The notes: generated by a model not told the origin, from the sequence alone. A stretch of DNA of 50,262 bases from DASYPQ01 sp041488095 (GCA_041488095.1 JBGPOP010000032.1:1-50262); one strand, 5' to 3'; counted from the stretch's first letter, positions 34,577 to 41,555 are shown. Numbers and translations: made by a program.

Positions 34577-34605
34577 TGCTACCGGATCACGACGCGACGA
34601 GTCAA
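34577..34605 (-). promoter_or_regulatory. Sigma-70-like promoter candidate for the small peptide gene
   Basis: On the minus strand TTGACT (34600-34605) is followed after 17 nt by GTAGCA (34577-34582), or after 18 nt by TAGCAA. The -35 matches the consensus well; the -10 is weak. It is placed correctly upstream of the leader hairpin and ATG 34490. Confidence 0.35.
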
Positions 34606-34710
34606 TGCCTCGAAGTGCGGATCGGCTGATCAAGAATTACGCGTCTACCCGGAACTAAAGCGCGTGATGCGCGGGATGGAGAAGCCGGCGTCCGGATCGA
34701 CTCTCCGAGC

Positions 34711-36171
34711 TCAACCCGCGAGCCCTTCGCCGAACCCGCTCGACCCGCCCGCACCGGGATGCCCGTGCGACGTCTTCCTTCCTCCGTGCGGAAGGACCGG
34801 CCGGGGGAGATGAGCTCCGTGTCCGGAGCGCGGGGTCCGTGCGTGAGCGTCCTTGCCCCGAGCCTCGTGGTGACGCGCCCCCGCGGAAATCCCTCGTCCG
34901 CGAGCGTGCGGGTGGTGCCCGCCGGCGGCAGGTCCTCTTCCCTGGGCTCGATGAGAGTGCGCACGCGGCCCGTGAGCAGCGTGATCCTGGCCGCGGGATT
35001 CCCACTCGCGCCCGTTCCGCGTCTCCTTCGAACCGCCTACCACCTTCACTTCGCGCCGGATCAGCCGCTCGATGTCGCGCAGGAAGGCGCGCTCCTCTCC
35101 GTCGCACAGGGAGATCGCCACCCCGCTCGCGCCCGCTCGCGCCGTGCGGCCGATGCGGTGGACGTAGCTCTCCGGAACGTTGGGCAGCTCGAAGTTGATC
35201 ACGTGCGTGATGTCGTCGATGTCGATGCCGCGCGCGGCGATGTCGGTCGCGACGAGCACCCGCGTGCGGCCGCGGCGGAAACCGAGCAAGGTGCGCTCGC
35301 GCGTACCCTGGGACTTGTTGCCGTGGATCGCCTCCGCGGGGATGCCGCCCTGGACGAGTCCGCGGGCGACGCGATCGGCCCCGCGTTTGGTGCGGGTGAA
35401 GACGAGCGCTCGCTGCACGGCGGGATCCGAGAGCACCTTGGCGAGCAGCGCCGGCTTGCCGGAGCGATCGACGAAGTAGACGCGCTGGTCGACCTCGTCG
35501 ACGGTCGAGGCCGCCGGGGTCACCATGACCTTGACGGGTTTCGTCAGGATGCCGTCGGCCAGCGCCGCGATCGCGGGCGGCATCGTGGCGGAGAACAGCA
35601 GCGTCTGGCGCTGCTTCGGGACCGTGCGGAGGATCTTGCGCACGTCCGGGATGAACCCGAGGTCGAGCATCTGGTCGGACTCGTCGAGCACCAGGACCTC
35701 GAGCCGATCGAGCCGGATGTGGCCCTGGCCCATCAGGTCGAGGAGCCGACCGGGCGTCGCGACGAGGATGTCCACGCCGCGAGCCAGGGCGCGCACCTGC
35801 GGGTTCTGGTTGACGCCGCCGTAGACGACCGCGACCGAGAGGTGCAGACAGCGGCCGTAGGTCTGGAAGCTCTCGCCGACCTGCGCGGCGAGCTCGCGGG
35901 TCGGGACGAGAACCAGGGCGCGCGCGCTGCGGCCCGGCGCGCGACCGGATGCACCGGGGTGGCTGGCCGAGAGCCGTTGCAGGATCGGGAGCGCGAAGGC
36001 GGCGGTCTTGCCGGTGCCCGTGCGCGCGCAGCCGAGGAGGTCGCGCCCCTCGAGCAGATGCGGAATGGCCTGCGCCTGGATGGGCGTGGGATGGGTGTAC
36101 TTCTCGTCGCGCACAGCCCGTTGGAGCGGCTCGACGAGACCGAGGTCGGAGAAGGAAGTCATCAAGTTCAT
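34711..36171 (-). CDS. DEAD-box RNA helicase (RhlE-like) with DESD motif II
   Basis: 486 residues if started at ATG 36171 (MNLMTSFSDLGL). Motifs in order: PTPIQ (Q motif), ARTGTGKT (I), PTRELA (Ia), TPGR (Ib), LDESDQML (II, DESD instead of DEAD), SATMP (III), then RALVFTRTK (IV), VATDIAARGIDI (V) and HRIGRTARAG (VI). The C-terminal 100 residues are Gly/His/Arg-rich, as in RhlE-type tails that bind RNA. It should unwind or remodel RNA, for example in ribosome assembly, decay or cold response. The start is uncertain: an upstream in-frame ATG at 36243 lies in an 81-bp duplication of the start region. Its leader is the 30-bp hairpin array described separately. Confidence 0.85.
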   Translation of the reverse strand: MNLMTSFSDLGLVEPLQRAVRDEKYTHPTPIQAQAIPHLLEGRDLLGCARTGTGKTAAFALPILQRLSASHPGASGRAPGRSARALVLVPTRELAAQVGESFQTYGRCLHLSVAVVYGGVNQNPQVRALARGVDILVATPGRLLDLMGQGHIRLDRLEVLVLDESDQMLDLGFIPDVRKILRTVPKQRQTLLFSATMPPAIAALADGILTKPVKVMVTPAASTVDEVDQRVYFVDRSGKPALLAKVLSDPAVQRALVFTRTKRGADRVARGLVQGGIPAEAIHGNKSQGTRERTLLGFRRGRTRVLVATDIAARGIDIDDITHVINFELPNVPESYVHRIGRTARAGASGVAISLCDGEERAFLRDIERLIRREVKVVGGSKETRNGREWESRGQDHAAHGPRAHSHRAQGRGPAAGGHHPHARGRGISAGARHHEARGKDAHARTPRSGHGAHLPRPVLPHGGRKTSHGHPGAGGSSGFGEGLAG

Positions 36172-36420
36172 TTCGGCGCTGCTGGGCGCCTGGGAGTTCA
36201 AGCGGGCGCTGTGAAGCGCCTGCGGTTCGGAAAGGGAAGTCATCAAGTTCGTTGTGGCGCCTCCTGGCGCCCGGTGGTTTCGATCGGGCGCGTTCAGGCG
36301 CCAAGAATTCGATCGGGCGCTCTTCGGCGCCTGGTGGTTCGATGGGCGCGTTCAGCGCCCGCTGATTCGGTTGGACGCCGGCGGCGCCCGGGTGGGTTCG
36401 CTTCTGCGCTCGCGAGCGCC
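36172..36420 (-). repeat. Array of ~30-bp hairpin repeats in the RNA-helicase leader
   Basis: Eight hairpin-forming units with stems of GGCGCC/GGGCGC-type 6-mers and 4-6 nt loops are centred near 36182, 36212, 36263, 36294, 36323, 36352, 36381 and 36412, so the main spacing is 29-31 bp. The best stems are GGCGCT-gtga-AGCGCC (36205-36220), GGCGCC-tcct-GGCGCC (36256-36271) and GGGCGC-gttca-GCGCCC (36344-36360). Linkers on the plus strand share TGG-GGTTCGATC. The irregular 51-bp step contains a second copy of the helicase start region. On the helicase mRNA these would be consecutive stem-loops just before the coding sequence. Confidence 0.7.
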
Positions 36421-36559
36421 TCGGGTCCGGCGTCGCTGGCGTCATGAGATCGGGTTGGGTCGCTCCGGGAAATCAGGGCGACGCCGACGTCGCGCGCGGA
36501 CTCTCAACACGGGCCTCGACTGCGGCACGGCCCGCGGGCCGCGCTCGGGCCTGTGGCGA
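36421..36559. other. Intergenic, nothing recognised
   Basis: 139 bp between the hairpin array and the stop of the 97-residue gene. GC-rich; no gene or clear regulatory signal. The promoter of the helicase gene could lie here or in the array. Confidence 0.4.
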
Positions 36560-36853
36560 TCACTTGTGGCGCTTCTCCACCCGCTTCGCGGTCTTCAGGG
36601 ACTTGTAGCCCGGCCGGCGGACGAGGATCTGATCGCGCGTCTCGCGCGGGCGGGCGACCATCTCCTTCGTGAACAAGGATACGATCTTTCGCGCTGCGTT
36701 CGCGGCTGCGGCGCTGTCCGCGTGCTCGCTGACGATCGAGCGCAGGAAGCGCGGCTCGCCCTCGAGATCCCCGGACCAGCGCGCGTGGAGGACGTGCCAT
36801 TGGTCGGAGGTGACGGCGGGGCTGCTCTTTCGATTGATGGTTTCTCGGATCAT
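36560..36853 (-). CDS. Small protein of unknown function (97 aa), coupled to the upstream gene
   Basis: 97 residues from ATG 36853, whose ATG overlaps the TGA of the preceding gene (ATGA). Sequence: MIRETINRKSSPAV, then WHVLHARWSGDLEGEPRFLRSIVSEH, then a helical part and a very basic C-terminus (RRPGYKSLKTAKRVEKRHK). The basic tail suggests nucleic-acid or ribosome contact. I do not recognise the family. Coupling and an upstream GAGGGG sequence support expression. Confidence 0.55.
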   Translation of the reverse strand: MIRETINRKSSPAVTSDQWHVLHARWSGDLEGEPRFLRSIVSEHADSAAAANAARKIVSLFTKEMVARPRETRDQILVRRPGYKSLKTAKRVEKRHK

Positions 36854-37053
36854 GTCAATGGCCCCTCGGGGCGCGGCTCTGTCGCGGGGCCATCCCCGGC
36901 CAGGGCCTGAGCGGTGTCGGACGGGGCCTGCACGGGCTCGGATCCAGGCGCGTCCTGGTGCTTGACCTCCGCGCGCTCCTTCATTCGATCCTGCTTGTCC
37001 TTGCGCTTCTGGAGCTTTCGACGCTCCCGATTGCGCTTCTGGAAGGATTCCAT
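36850..37053 (-). CDS. Small highly charged protein (67 aa), MxSFQKRNRE-type
   Basis: 67 residues from ATG 37053. The N-terminal 35 residues are almost all Lys/Arg/Glu/Gln (MESFQKRNRERRKLQKRKDK, then QDRMKERAE), a long single basic helix. The tail is acidic and Pro/Ala-rich. Short proteins beginning M-S-FQKR-RE-K are widespread in Proteobacteria and Planctomycetota without assigned function; I know the pattern from memory only. No good ribosome-binding site. Its TGA overlaps the ATG of the 97-residue gene, so the two form a coupled pair. Confidence 0.6.
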   Translation of the reverse strand: MESFQKRNRERRKLQKRKDKQDRMKERAEVKHQDAPGSEPVQAPSDTAQALAGDGPATEPRPEGPLT

Positions 37054-37294
37054 GCCAAGGCATCCCGCGGCTCGCGGAATCAAGCCGAGCCTTCGTGCCG
37101 AGCCTTGCAGGAAGAAGCGGAGCGTCCCTGGAAGACCCTGGGACGCGTTGAGGGCATGATTGTAGCGGCTGCGGGTCCGGATTGCGAGCTTCGTTCCGAC
37201 AATCCTGGGGCCGGGGCCTGCCACGCGATCCGGCCACGAAGAGCGGACTCATCCGGTGTTTCCGGCTCGGATTCGACAGCACCCACGTGACGCC

Positions 37295-37495
37295 ATGAAG
37301 CCCAACGAATTCCGCGAGACCGGACACGCGCTCGTCGACCGCATCGGGAACTACCTCGAGGGGGTCGAGGGCCGCTCCTGGTTCCGCATCTGCCCGGTCA
37401 ACTTCCGCACGCGTCCCGAGCACATCGACGAGCTGTTCGAGATCCTGCAACGCGAGTGCGAGCGCTGCTCGACCACGTCGATCGCCGGGAGGTAG
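37295..37495 (+). pseudogene. Remnant of a group II PLP-dependent decarboxylase (internal deletion)
   Basis: 66 codons from ATG 37295. The first 24 residues (MKPNEFRETGHALVDRIGNY plus LEGV) match the N-terminus of aromatic-amino-acid/glutamate-type PLP decarboxylases. The next part (FRICPVNFRTRPEHIDELFE, then ILQR) matches their extreme C-terminus. The roughly 400 residues between, with the PLP Lys and all catalytic residues, are missing, with the join near 37370. The frame is preserved across the join. It cannot be an active enzyme. It may be a deletion relic at the edge of the accessory region to its right. Confidence 0.65.
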
Positions 37496-37833
37496 GCCAC
37501 ACCGCCTTGCACCCGGTGCGCGGGGCGAGGACGGGTGAAAAGCGTCCGGTCCCCACGCTGCCCTCGGCGATCAGGAGCGGCACCGAAGGTCCCCCCCGTG
37601 TGGACCGGACTGGCGCCGATGATACCCGTGCGGGCTTGCGGCGGCTCCCGGTCCGGAGGATCGCCCCGCCCGGGGTTCGACGGGCCGGATCGAGCCCTTC
37701 GATTCCCCAATGCAGCGGGCGCGGAACGCTCGATCCCCGACCGGGGTCCGATTCGCACGGGCGCTCGCCCCCGGATATAAGGTAGGCGACCCGTCGAGGT
37801 CTCGTTCGTCGACCGCCGCCAGGAGCCAGGGCC
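37496..37833. other. Intergenic region upstream of the ATPase-nuclease operon
   Basis: 338 bp without a supported gene. Mostly GC-rich with several small GC hairpins; its one AT-rich point is TATAAG at 37775-37780. Nothing else recognised. Confidence 0.5.
37775..37780 (+). promoter_or_regulatory. Candidate -10 box of the ATPase-nuclease operon
   Basis: TATAAG, 4 of 6 matches to TATAAT and the only AT-rich hexamer in this region. It lies about 54 bp upstream of the GTG at 37834. No convincing -35; ATTCGCA about 17 bp upstream is the nearest candidate. Confidence 0.35.
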
Positions 37834-38016
37834 GTGACCAGCCTCGAAGATCTCGAGCGTCGCATCCGCGACCGCGGAGTGCGCGTCGAGGAGCGGCTCG
37901 AGGTCCTGCGCGCGCTGGTCGAGGCGGACGCGGAAGGCAGGCTCCGCGCCCGGCAGGAGGAGCTGCTCGCGGCCGTGCGCGCGACCGCCGACCGGCTCAA
38001 GGGGACGGCGGGATGA
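37834..38016 (+). CDS. 60-aa helical protein, first gene of Rad50-like/nuclease operon
   Basis: 60 residues from GTG 37834, with AGGAG 8 nt upstream. It is wholly helical and charged (MTSLEDLERRIRDRGVRVEE, then RLEVLRALVEADAEGRLRAR and QEELLAAVRATADRLKGTAG), with Leu/Val heptad spacing, so probably a coiled coil. Its TGA overlaps the ATG of the ATPase gene (ATGA). It may be a regulatory or bridging subunit that packs against the ATPase coiled coil; that is inference. No homologue is recalled. Confidence 0.6.
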   Translation: MTSLEDLERRIRDRGVRVEERLEVLRALVEADAEGRLRARQEELLAAVRATADRLKGTAG

Positions 38017-40172
38017 TGCGACCCCTGCGCCTCGAGATCCGCAACTTCCGCGGGTGGCGCGAGGGTTCCGTCGCTCTCGACCGCCAGGTCACGCTCGTCG
38101 TCGGCGAGAACCGCCGCGGCAAGAGCAGCACGTTGAACGCGATCGAGTGGTGCCTCTTCGGCAGGGAAGTCGAGAAGAAGGCCAGCGGGATCGCCGAGCG
38201 CGCGGACTGGGAGGTCGAACGGCGCGAGTCGGACGGGGGCTTCGTCGAAGTGGCCTTCTCCCTCGAGGTCGGGGGCGGCACGGCGAAGATCACGCGCCGG
38301 CGCAAGACCGGAGCGGGCGCGCGGGAGGAGGACGATCTCGCGGTCGAGCTCACCGACGGCCGCCGGCTCGTCCAGGCCGAGGCGCTGGCCTGGATGCGCG
38401 AGCAGAAGCTCCCTGACTGGGAGACCTGGCGCCGAGCTTGCTGCCAGCACCAGGAGATCCTGCGCAGCCGGCTGACCGTCGCGGACGACCGCTCGCTGAT
38501 CGTCTCGTCGCTGCTCGGCCTGGACGAGTACGATCGCCTGCACCGCATCCTCAAGGACCAGCAGCCCGGCAAGCTGATCGGGGAGCTCGACCGCGTGCTC
38601 GCGGATCTCGAGAACGTCGTGCTGTACCGCCTGCGCGCGCCTTCGGAAGAGCTGTTCGAGAGCGAGCGGCGGCTCGAGGCGCTGGGGATCGAGCGCGCGC
38701 GGCTCTCCCCCGCGCTCCCGATCGAGATCGGACGCGGCGCGATCGAGCGGGCGCGCGCCCTGGCAGAGAGGCTCGGCCTCGCCGCGGCGCTCCCGGCCTG
38801 CGAGAGCGAGGCCGACGAGCCGGAGCTGCGCAAGTGGGCGGACGGCTGGGCGGCGCTCGTGCGCAAGGAATCGAAGACCGGCGAGCGCCTCGCGAGCGCG
38901 ACGAAGCGGCGCGCGAAGCTCGCCGCCGAGATCGAGCAGCTCGAGCCCTCCGAGGAGCGCTGGCGGAAGGCGAAGGAGCGGCTCGACGCCGAGCAGCGCG
39001 AGAAGGGCGACGAGGCGACGCAGAAGACGCTGCTCTCCGAGGCCGAGAAGAAGGTCTCGGAGGCCGAGGCCGGGCTGCGCGCCGAGAACCGGACGCTCGC
39101 GCTCCTGCGCGAGACGCTCGAGGTCCTGCGCGGCTCCCCGGACAAGGACCAGTGCCCGGTGTGCGATACGCGCGTCTCCGGACTGGCCGGGCGTCTCGAG
39201 GCGACGGTGCGCAAGGGCACGGGCGAGCATCTCGCGGCGCTCTCGTCCGAGCGCGACCGCGCGCGCGAGCGGCGCGATGCGCTCGAGAAGACGATCCGCG
39301 GGGGCGAGAAGCTCGTGGCGGAGGAGAAGGAGGCGCGCAAGAGCATCGAGGGGCGCCGGGGCAGCCTGGCCGCGCTGGTCTCGCCCGGGCGGCTCGACGG
39401 GGGCGCAGACCTTCTGGCGGCGGCGCGGGCCGAGGACGAGGCGCTCGCGACCGAGATCGGTGGCCTCCAGACCGCCGTCTCGAGCCTCGACGCGGAGATC
39501 GAGGAGCACCGCAAGGACGCCGAGCGCTTGCGCGAGATGGCCAAGTGGCGCGCGGCCGCGAAGCGCGCCCAGCAGCGCGGCGATCTGACCGGCTCGCCGG
39601 AATGGAAGACGTTCCAGGAAGCGGTCGACGCGGCCGCGGCGCTCGCTGCCGATCTCGACGTTCTCGGAACGATGGCGCGCGAGGCGCAGGAAAAGTGCTC
39701 CGAGAGCCGCGAGGTGGAGGTCAACCGCGCGCTGGGCGGATACTGCGCGCTGATCGCGGGCGAAGAGGCGGGCCTGGACGTGCGGGTCAAGGTGAAGCGG
39801 ACGCCCAAAGGGCTCACGTACGACATCGAGGACGCGGGCGGAGGGCGCGCGCTGTCGATCCTGAACCAGGCTTCGCTGAACGCGATCTCGCTGGCGCTGC
39901 TCTTCGCGCAGGCGGAGGAGCGCGCGAAGGCCGGGGTGCCGACGATCGTCGTGCTCGACGATCCCGACCAGAGCCTCGACGAGGAGCACCAGGCCGGGCT
40001 CGCGCGCGCGATCGAGCGGGTGGCGAAGAGCTGCCCCGTGATCGTGGGGACGACGCCGGGACGGTTCGCCGAGCGGCTGATGAGCCATGTTTCGGTTCCT
40101 CGCCGGGCGGTGCGGCTCGCGCCGCGGGACGTGAAGATCGGCGTTCGGGTCGAGTCGCAGGAGGAGCGATGA
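38013..40172 (+). CDS. Rad50/SMC-like ABC ATPase with zinc hook
   Basis: 719 residues. N-lobe: LRLEIRNFRGWREGSVAL, then Walker A GENRRGKS (residues 31-38) and TLNAIEWCLFG, as in Rad50/SbcC/RecF-type AAA_23 proteins. A Glu/Arg/Ala-rich coiled coil runs from about 190 to 560. At its middle is CPVC (381-384), the CxxC zinc hook that dimerises Rad50. C-lobe: signature-like LNQASLNAISLALLFA replaces LSGGQ, and Walker B is TIVVLDDPDQSLDEEH (Asp649-Asp650), followed by GTTPGRFAERL. It is shorter than SbcC/Rad50 and has short arms. It starts on an ATGA overlap with the 60-aa gene and ends on an ATGA overlap with the nuclease gene. It probably binds DNA ends or structures and controls the nuclease. 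Confidence 0.85.
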   Translation: MMRPLRLEIRNFRGWREGSVALDRQVTLVVGENRRGKSSTLNAIEWCLFGREVEKKASGIAERADWEVERRESDGGFVEVAFSLEVGGGTAKITRRRKTGAGAREEDDLAVELTDGRRLVQAEALAWMREQKLPDWETWRRACCQHQEILRSRLTVADDRSLIVSSLLGLDEYDRLHRILKDQQPGKLIGELDRVLADLENVVLYRLRAPSEELFESERRLEALGIERARLSPALPIEIGRGAIERARALAERLGLAAALPACESEADEPELRKWADGWAALVRKESKTGERLASATKRRAKLAAEIEQLEPSEERWRKAKERLDAEQREKGDEATQKTLLSEAEKKVSEAEAGLRAENRTLALLRETLEVLRGSPDKDQCPVCDTRVSGLAGRLEATVRKGTGEHLAALSSERDRARERRDALEKTIRGGEKLVAEEKEARKSIEGRRGSLAALVSPGRLDGGADLLAAARAEDEALATEIGGLQTAVSSLDAEIEEHRKDAERLREMAKWRAAAKRAQQRGDLTGSPEWKTFQEAVDAAAALAADLDVLGTMAREAQEKCSESREVEVNRALGGYCALIAGEEAGLDVRVKVKRTPKGLTYDIEDAGGGRALSILNQASLNAISLALLFAQAEERAKAGVPTIVVLDDPDQSLDEEHQAGLARAIERVAKSCPVIVGTTPGRFAERLMSHVSVPRRAVRLAPRDVKIGVRVESQEER

Positions 40173-40690
40173 AGCTCGAGGTCCACCAGCGGCTCTCGGA
40201 GCTGTCGGCGGCAGCCGGCAAGGAGTACGGCAAGCTCGTGCAGAAGCTGCTCGCGATCGCGCTGCTCGACGCGGGCGCCGAGAGCCTGACCGACCGCAGC
40301 ACGCAGGGGATCGACCTCGAAGCGACGATCAAGGGCAAGCGGCGCGCGATCGAGGTCAAGACGACCGAGAGCGGGGCGGTGTCGCTCGGGAAGAAGGATC
40401 TCGATGGCCTGGCAGCGCGGGAGAAGGAGGGCGCGCGAGCGTACGTCGCGGTGCTCGGCAACCGTTTCCTCGACGAGTGGACCTTCGCGCGCTTCCACGC
40501 GGGCGAGCTGCAACCGTCGCAGAGCTACTCGGTCACGCAGCTGCGGCCGTACCGGGACCGCGAGCTCGAGCGCTCGGTGGTCAAGCCCTTCGCCGACGCC
40601 GTCCTGAAGCACGCCGATGCGGCCGCGCGCGGCGGGCAAAGCGCGCTGGACGAGGTGCTCGCGGCGCATCCGGCCTATCGCCGGGCTTGA
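40169..40690 (+). CDS. PD-(D/E)XK-type nuclease-like protein, partner of the Rad50-like ATPase
   Basis: 173 residues from ATG 40169 (ATGA overlap; GAGGAG just upstream). An N-terminal helix (SAAAGKEYGKLVQKLLAIAL, with Glu19) precedes QGIDLEATIKGKRRAIEVKT. Asp49, Glu62 and Lys64 form the D-x12-E-x-K core of restriction-endonuclease-like and Mrr/Holliday-resolvase folds. GARAYVAVLG and a DEWTFARFHA stretch complete the core, and a helical C-terminus follows. It should cleave DNA with Mg2+. It is the last gene of the three-gene operon; the stop is only 16 bp from the convergent DUF2283 gene. Nuclease activity is predicted from motif and context only. Confidence 0.7.
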   Translation: MKLEVHQRLSELSAAAGKEYGKLVQKLLAIALLDAGAESLTDRSTQGIDLEATIKGKRRAIEVKTTESGAVSLGKKDLDGLAAREKEGARAYVAVLGNRFLDEWTFARFHAGELQPSQSYSVTQLRPYRDRELERSVVKPFADAVLKHADAAARGGQSALDEVLAAHPAYRRA

Positions 40691-40706
40691 CCTCCCGCGC
40701 GAACCC

Positions 40707-40931
40707 TCATACCGCTTGGCCCGGGAGGCTCACGACCTCGACGGTCAAGCCCGGAGCTCCCGGCTTCAGGGTCACATTCAGCTTCTCGAAGCCGATGATG
40801 CGCCCTTCGGCGTTCTTCATGAGGACCGTGTCGTCGTCGGCCTCCTCGCAGACGTCTTCGGTCTCCGGATCGCCGAGCCAGACGGTCAAGGTATTCCCGG
40901 TCGCGTCATAGCAGACCTTCACTTTCTCCAC
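40707..40931 (-). CDS. DUF2283-family small protein (antitoxin-like)
   Basis: 74 residues from GTG 40931, with AAGGAG 7-8 nt upstream inside the preceding gene. KVKVCYDATGNTLTVWLGD and DDDTVLMKNAEGRIIGFEKLNV match the DUF2283 pattern (YDxxxDxLxI ... DxxGxIxGxE). Members often lie next to DUF4258-type toxin-like proteins and are thought to be antitoxins. It overlaps the preceding gene by 13 bp. Confidence 0.75.
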   Translation of the reverse strand: MEKVKVCYDATGNTLTVWLGDPETEDVCEEADDDTVLMKNAEGRIIGFEKLNVTLKPGAPGLTVEVVSLPGQAV

Positions 40932-41206
40932 AGTAAGTCTCCTTGCTTCACCTTGTCGGCTGGGTAGGCGGTGATCAGACGGGCCGCGGGGCGACCTTGG
41001 CGCACGACCGCGCAGATCCATCGAATCCCCGATCGCCGATGGAACAGGATAACCTCGCTTTCAGGCTGACTCCTGCGGATCTCGTCGGGATCGGACAGGG
41101 TCTTCGCGACCTCGTGGATCCGACCGCGCATCGTCGGATGCTTGACCCCGGCGATGCGCTCCCAGTCCTCAGCGGAACAGATCGCCCGGAAGTTGAGCGG
41201 CGTCAT
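40919..41206 (-). CDS. DUF4258-like small protein (toxin-like partner)
   Basis: 95 residues from ATG 41206. KHPTMRGRIHEVAKTLSDPD, IRRSQ, VILFHRRSGIRWICAVVRQG and ARLITAYPADKVKQGDLLWR follow the scheme of DUF4258/BrnT-like and related small RNase-fold proteins: an alpha/beta core, a conserved HP pair near the start and a TAY motif near the end. It precedes and overlaps the DUF2283 gene, so the pair fits a toxin-antitoxin or solitary regulatory module. A ribosome-binding site is not obvious. Family placement is moderate; toxicity is inference. Confidence 0.65.
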   Translation of the reverse strand: MTPLNFRAICSAEDWERIAGVKHPTMRGRIHEVAKTLSDPDEIRRSQPESEVILFHRRSGIRWICAVVRQGRPAARLITAYPADKVKQGDLLWRK

Positions 41207-41555
41207 CACGACGAATCCTGCTTCCCTCACGCCCGGCGGACAGCGCGGCCGAAACGGGGTTGCGGGCCAATCTCGGGTTTTCCCGGGACGCGAGCCGGTT
41301 GGAGCACCCTCGGCCGGCAGCCCTCCGCGGATTGGGGTGGGCCGCATGGGGAGGAGGGCTCCGGCCGAGGTTCATTCGGAGGCAAGTCCCGGAACTCCGT
41401 CAGGTCCCTGCGCCGCACCTCCCTACCCCTCCGCGCCCCAAGCCCTGGCCGTCGTGTGACTTATCCGGAGTCGACCTGGTTTCCGCGAGAATCCAGTGAA
41501 ACCAGCGTGGGGTAGGATGGTCTCCGAGTCGACGTCCCTTTCGGGAGAATTCGAC
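41207..41555. other. Intergenic region with left copy of a 22-bp direct repeat
   Basis: 349 bp without a supported gene. It contains the left 22-bp repeat (41418-41439), after which the reading frame still resembles the start of the MFS transporter for about five codons and then stops. It thus looks like a broken copy of that gene's 5' end. Confidence 0.55.
41418..41439 (+). repeat. 22-bp direct repeat, left copy
   Basis: Identical over 22 bp to 42330-42351, 912 bp away. In the transporter frame it encodes PPYPSAP, as the right copy does. The two copies bracket the DUF5678 and retropepsin genes. Confidence 0.8.

Noticed and set aside
36271..36343. GGTTCGATC linkers considered as tRNA T-arms
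   Set aside because: The motif resembles a T-loop, but no acceptor, D or anticodon arm is present at the right spacing, and it recurs at 30 bp.
36172..36420. 30-bp repeat array considered as a CRISPR array
   Set aside because: There are no unique spacers: stem and linker alternate as one repeating ~30-bp unit, and no cas gene is nearby. It is a hairpin-repeat array.
37398..40669. Long minus-strand open frames opposite the Rad50-like gene
   Set aside because: Two frames of about 890 codons each are antisense shadows of a strongly motif-supported ATPase; no ribosome-binding site or domain is seen.
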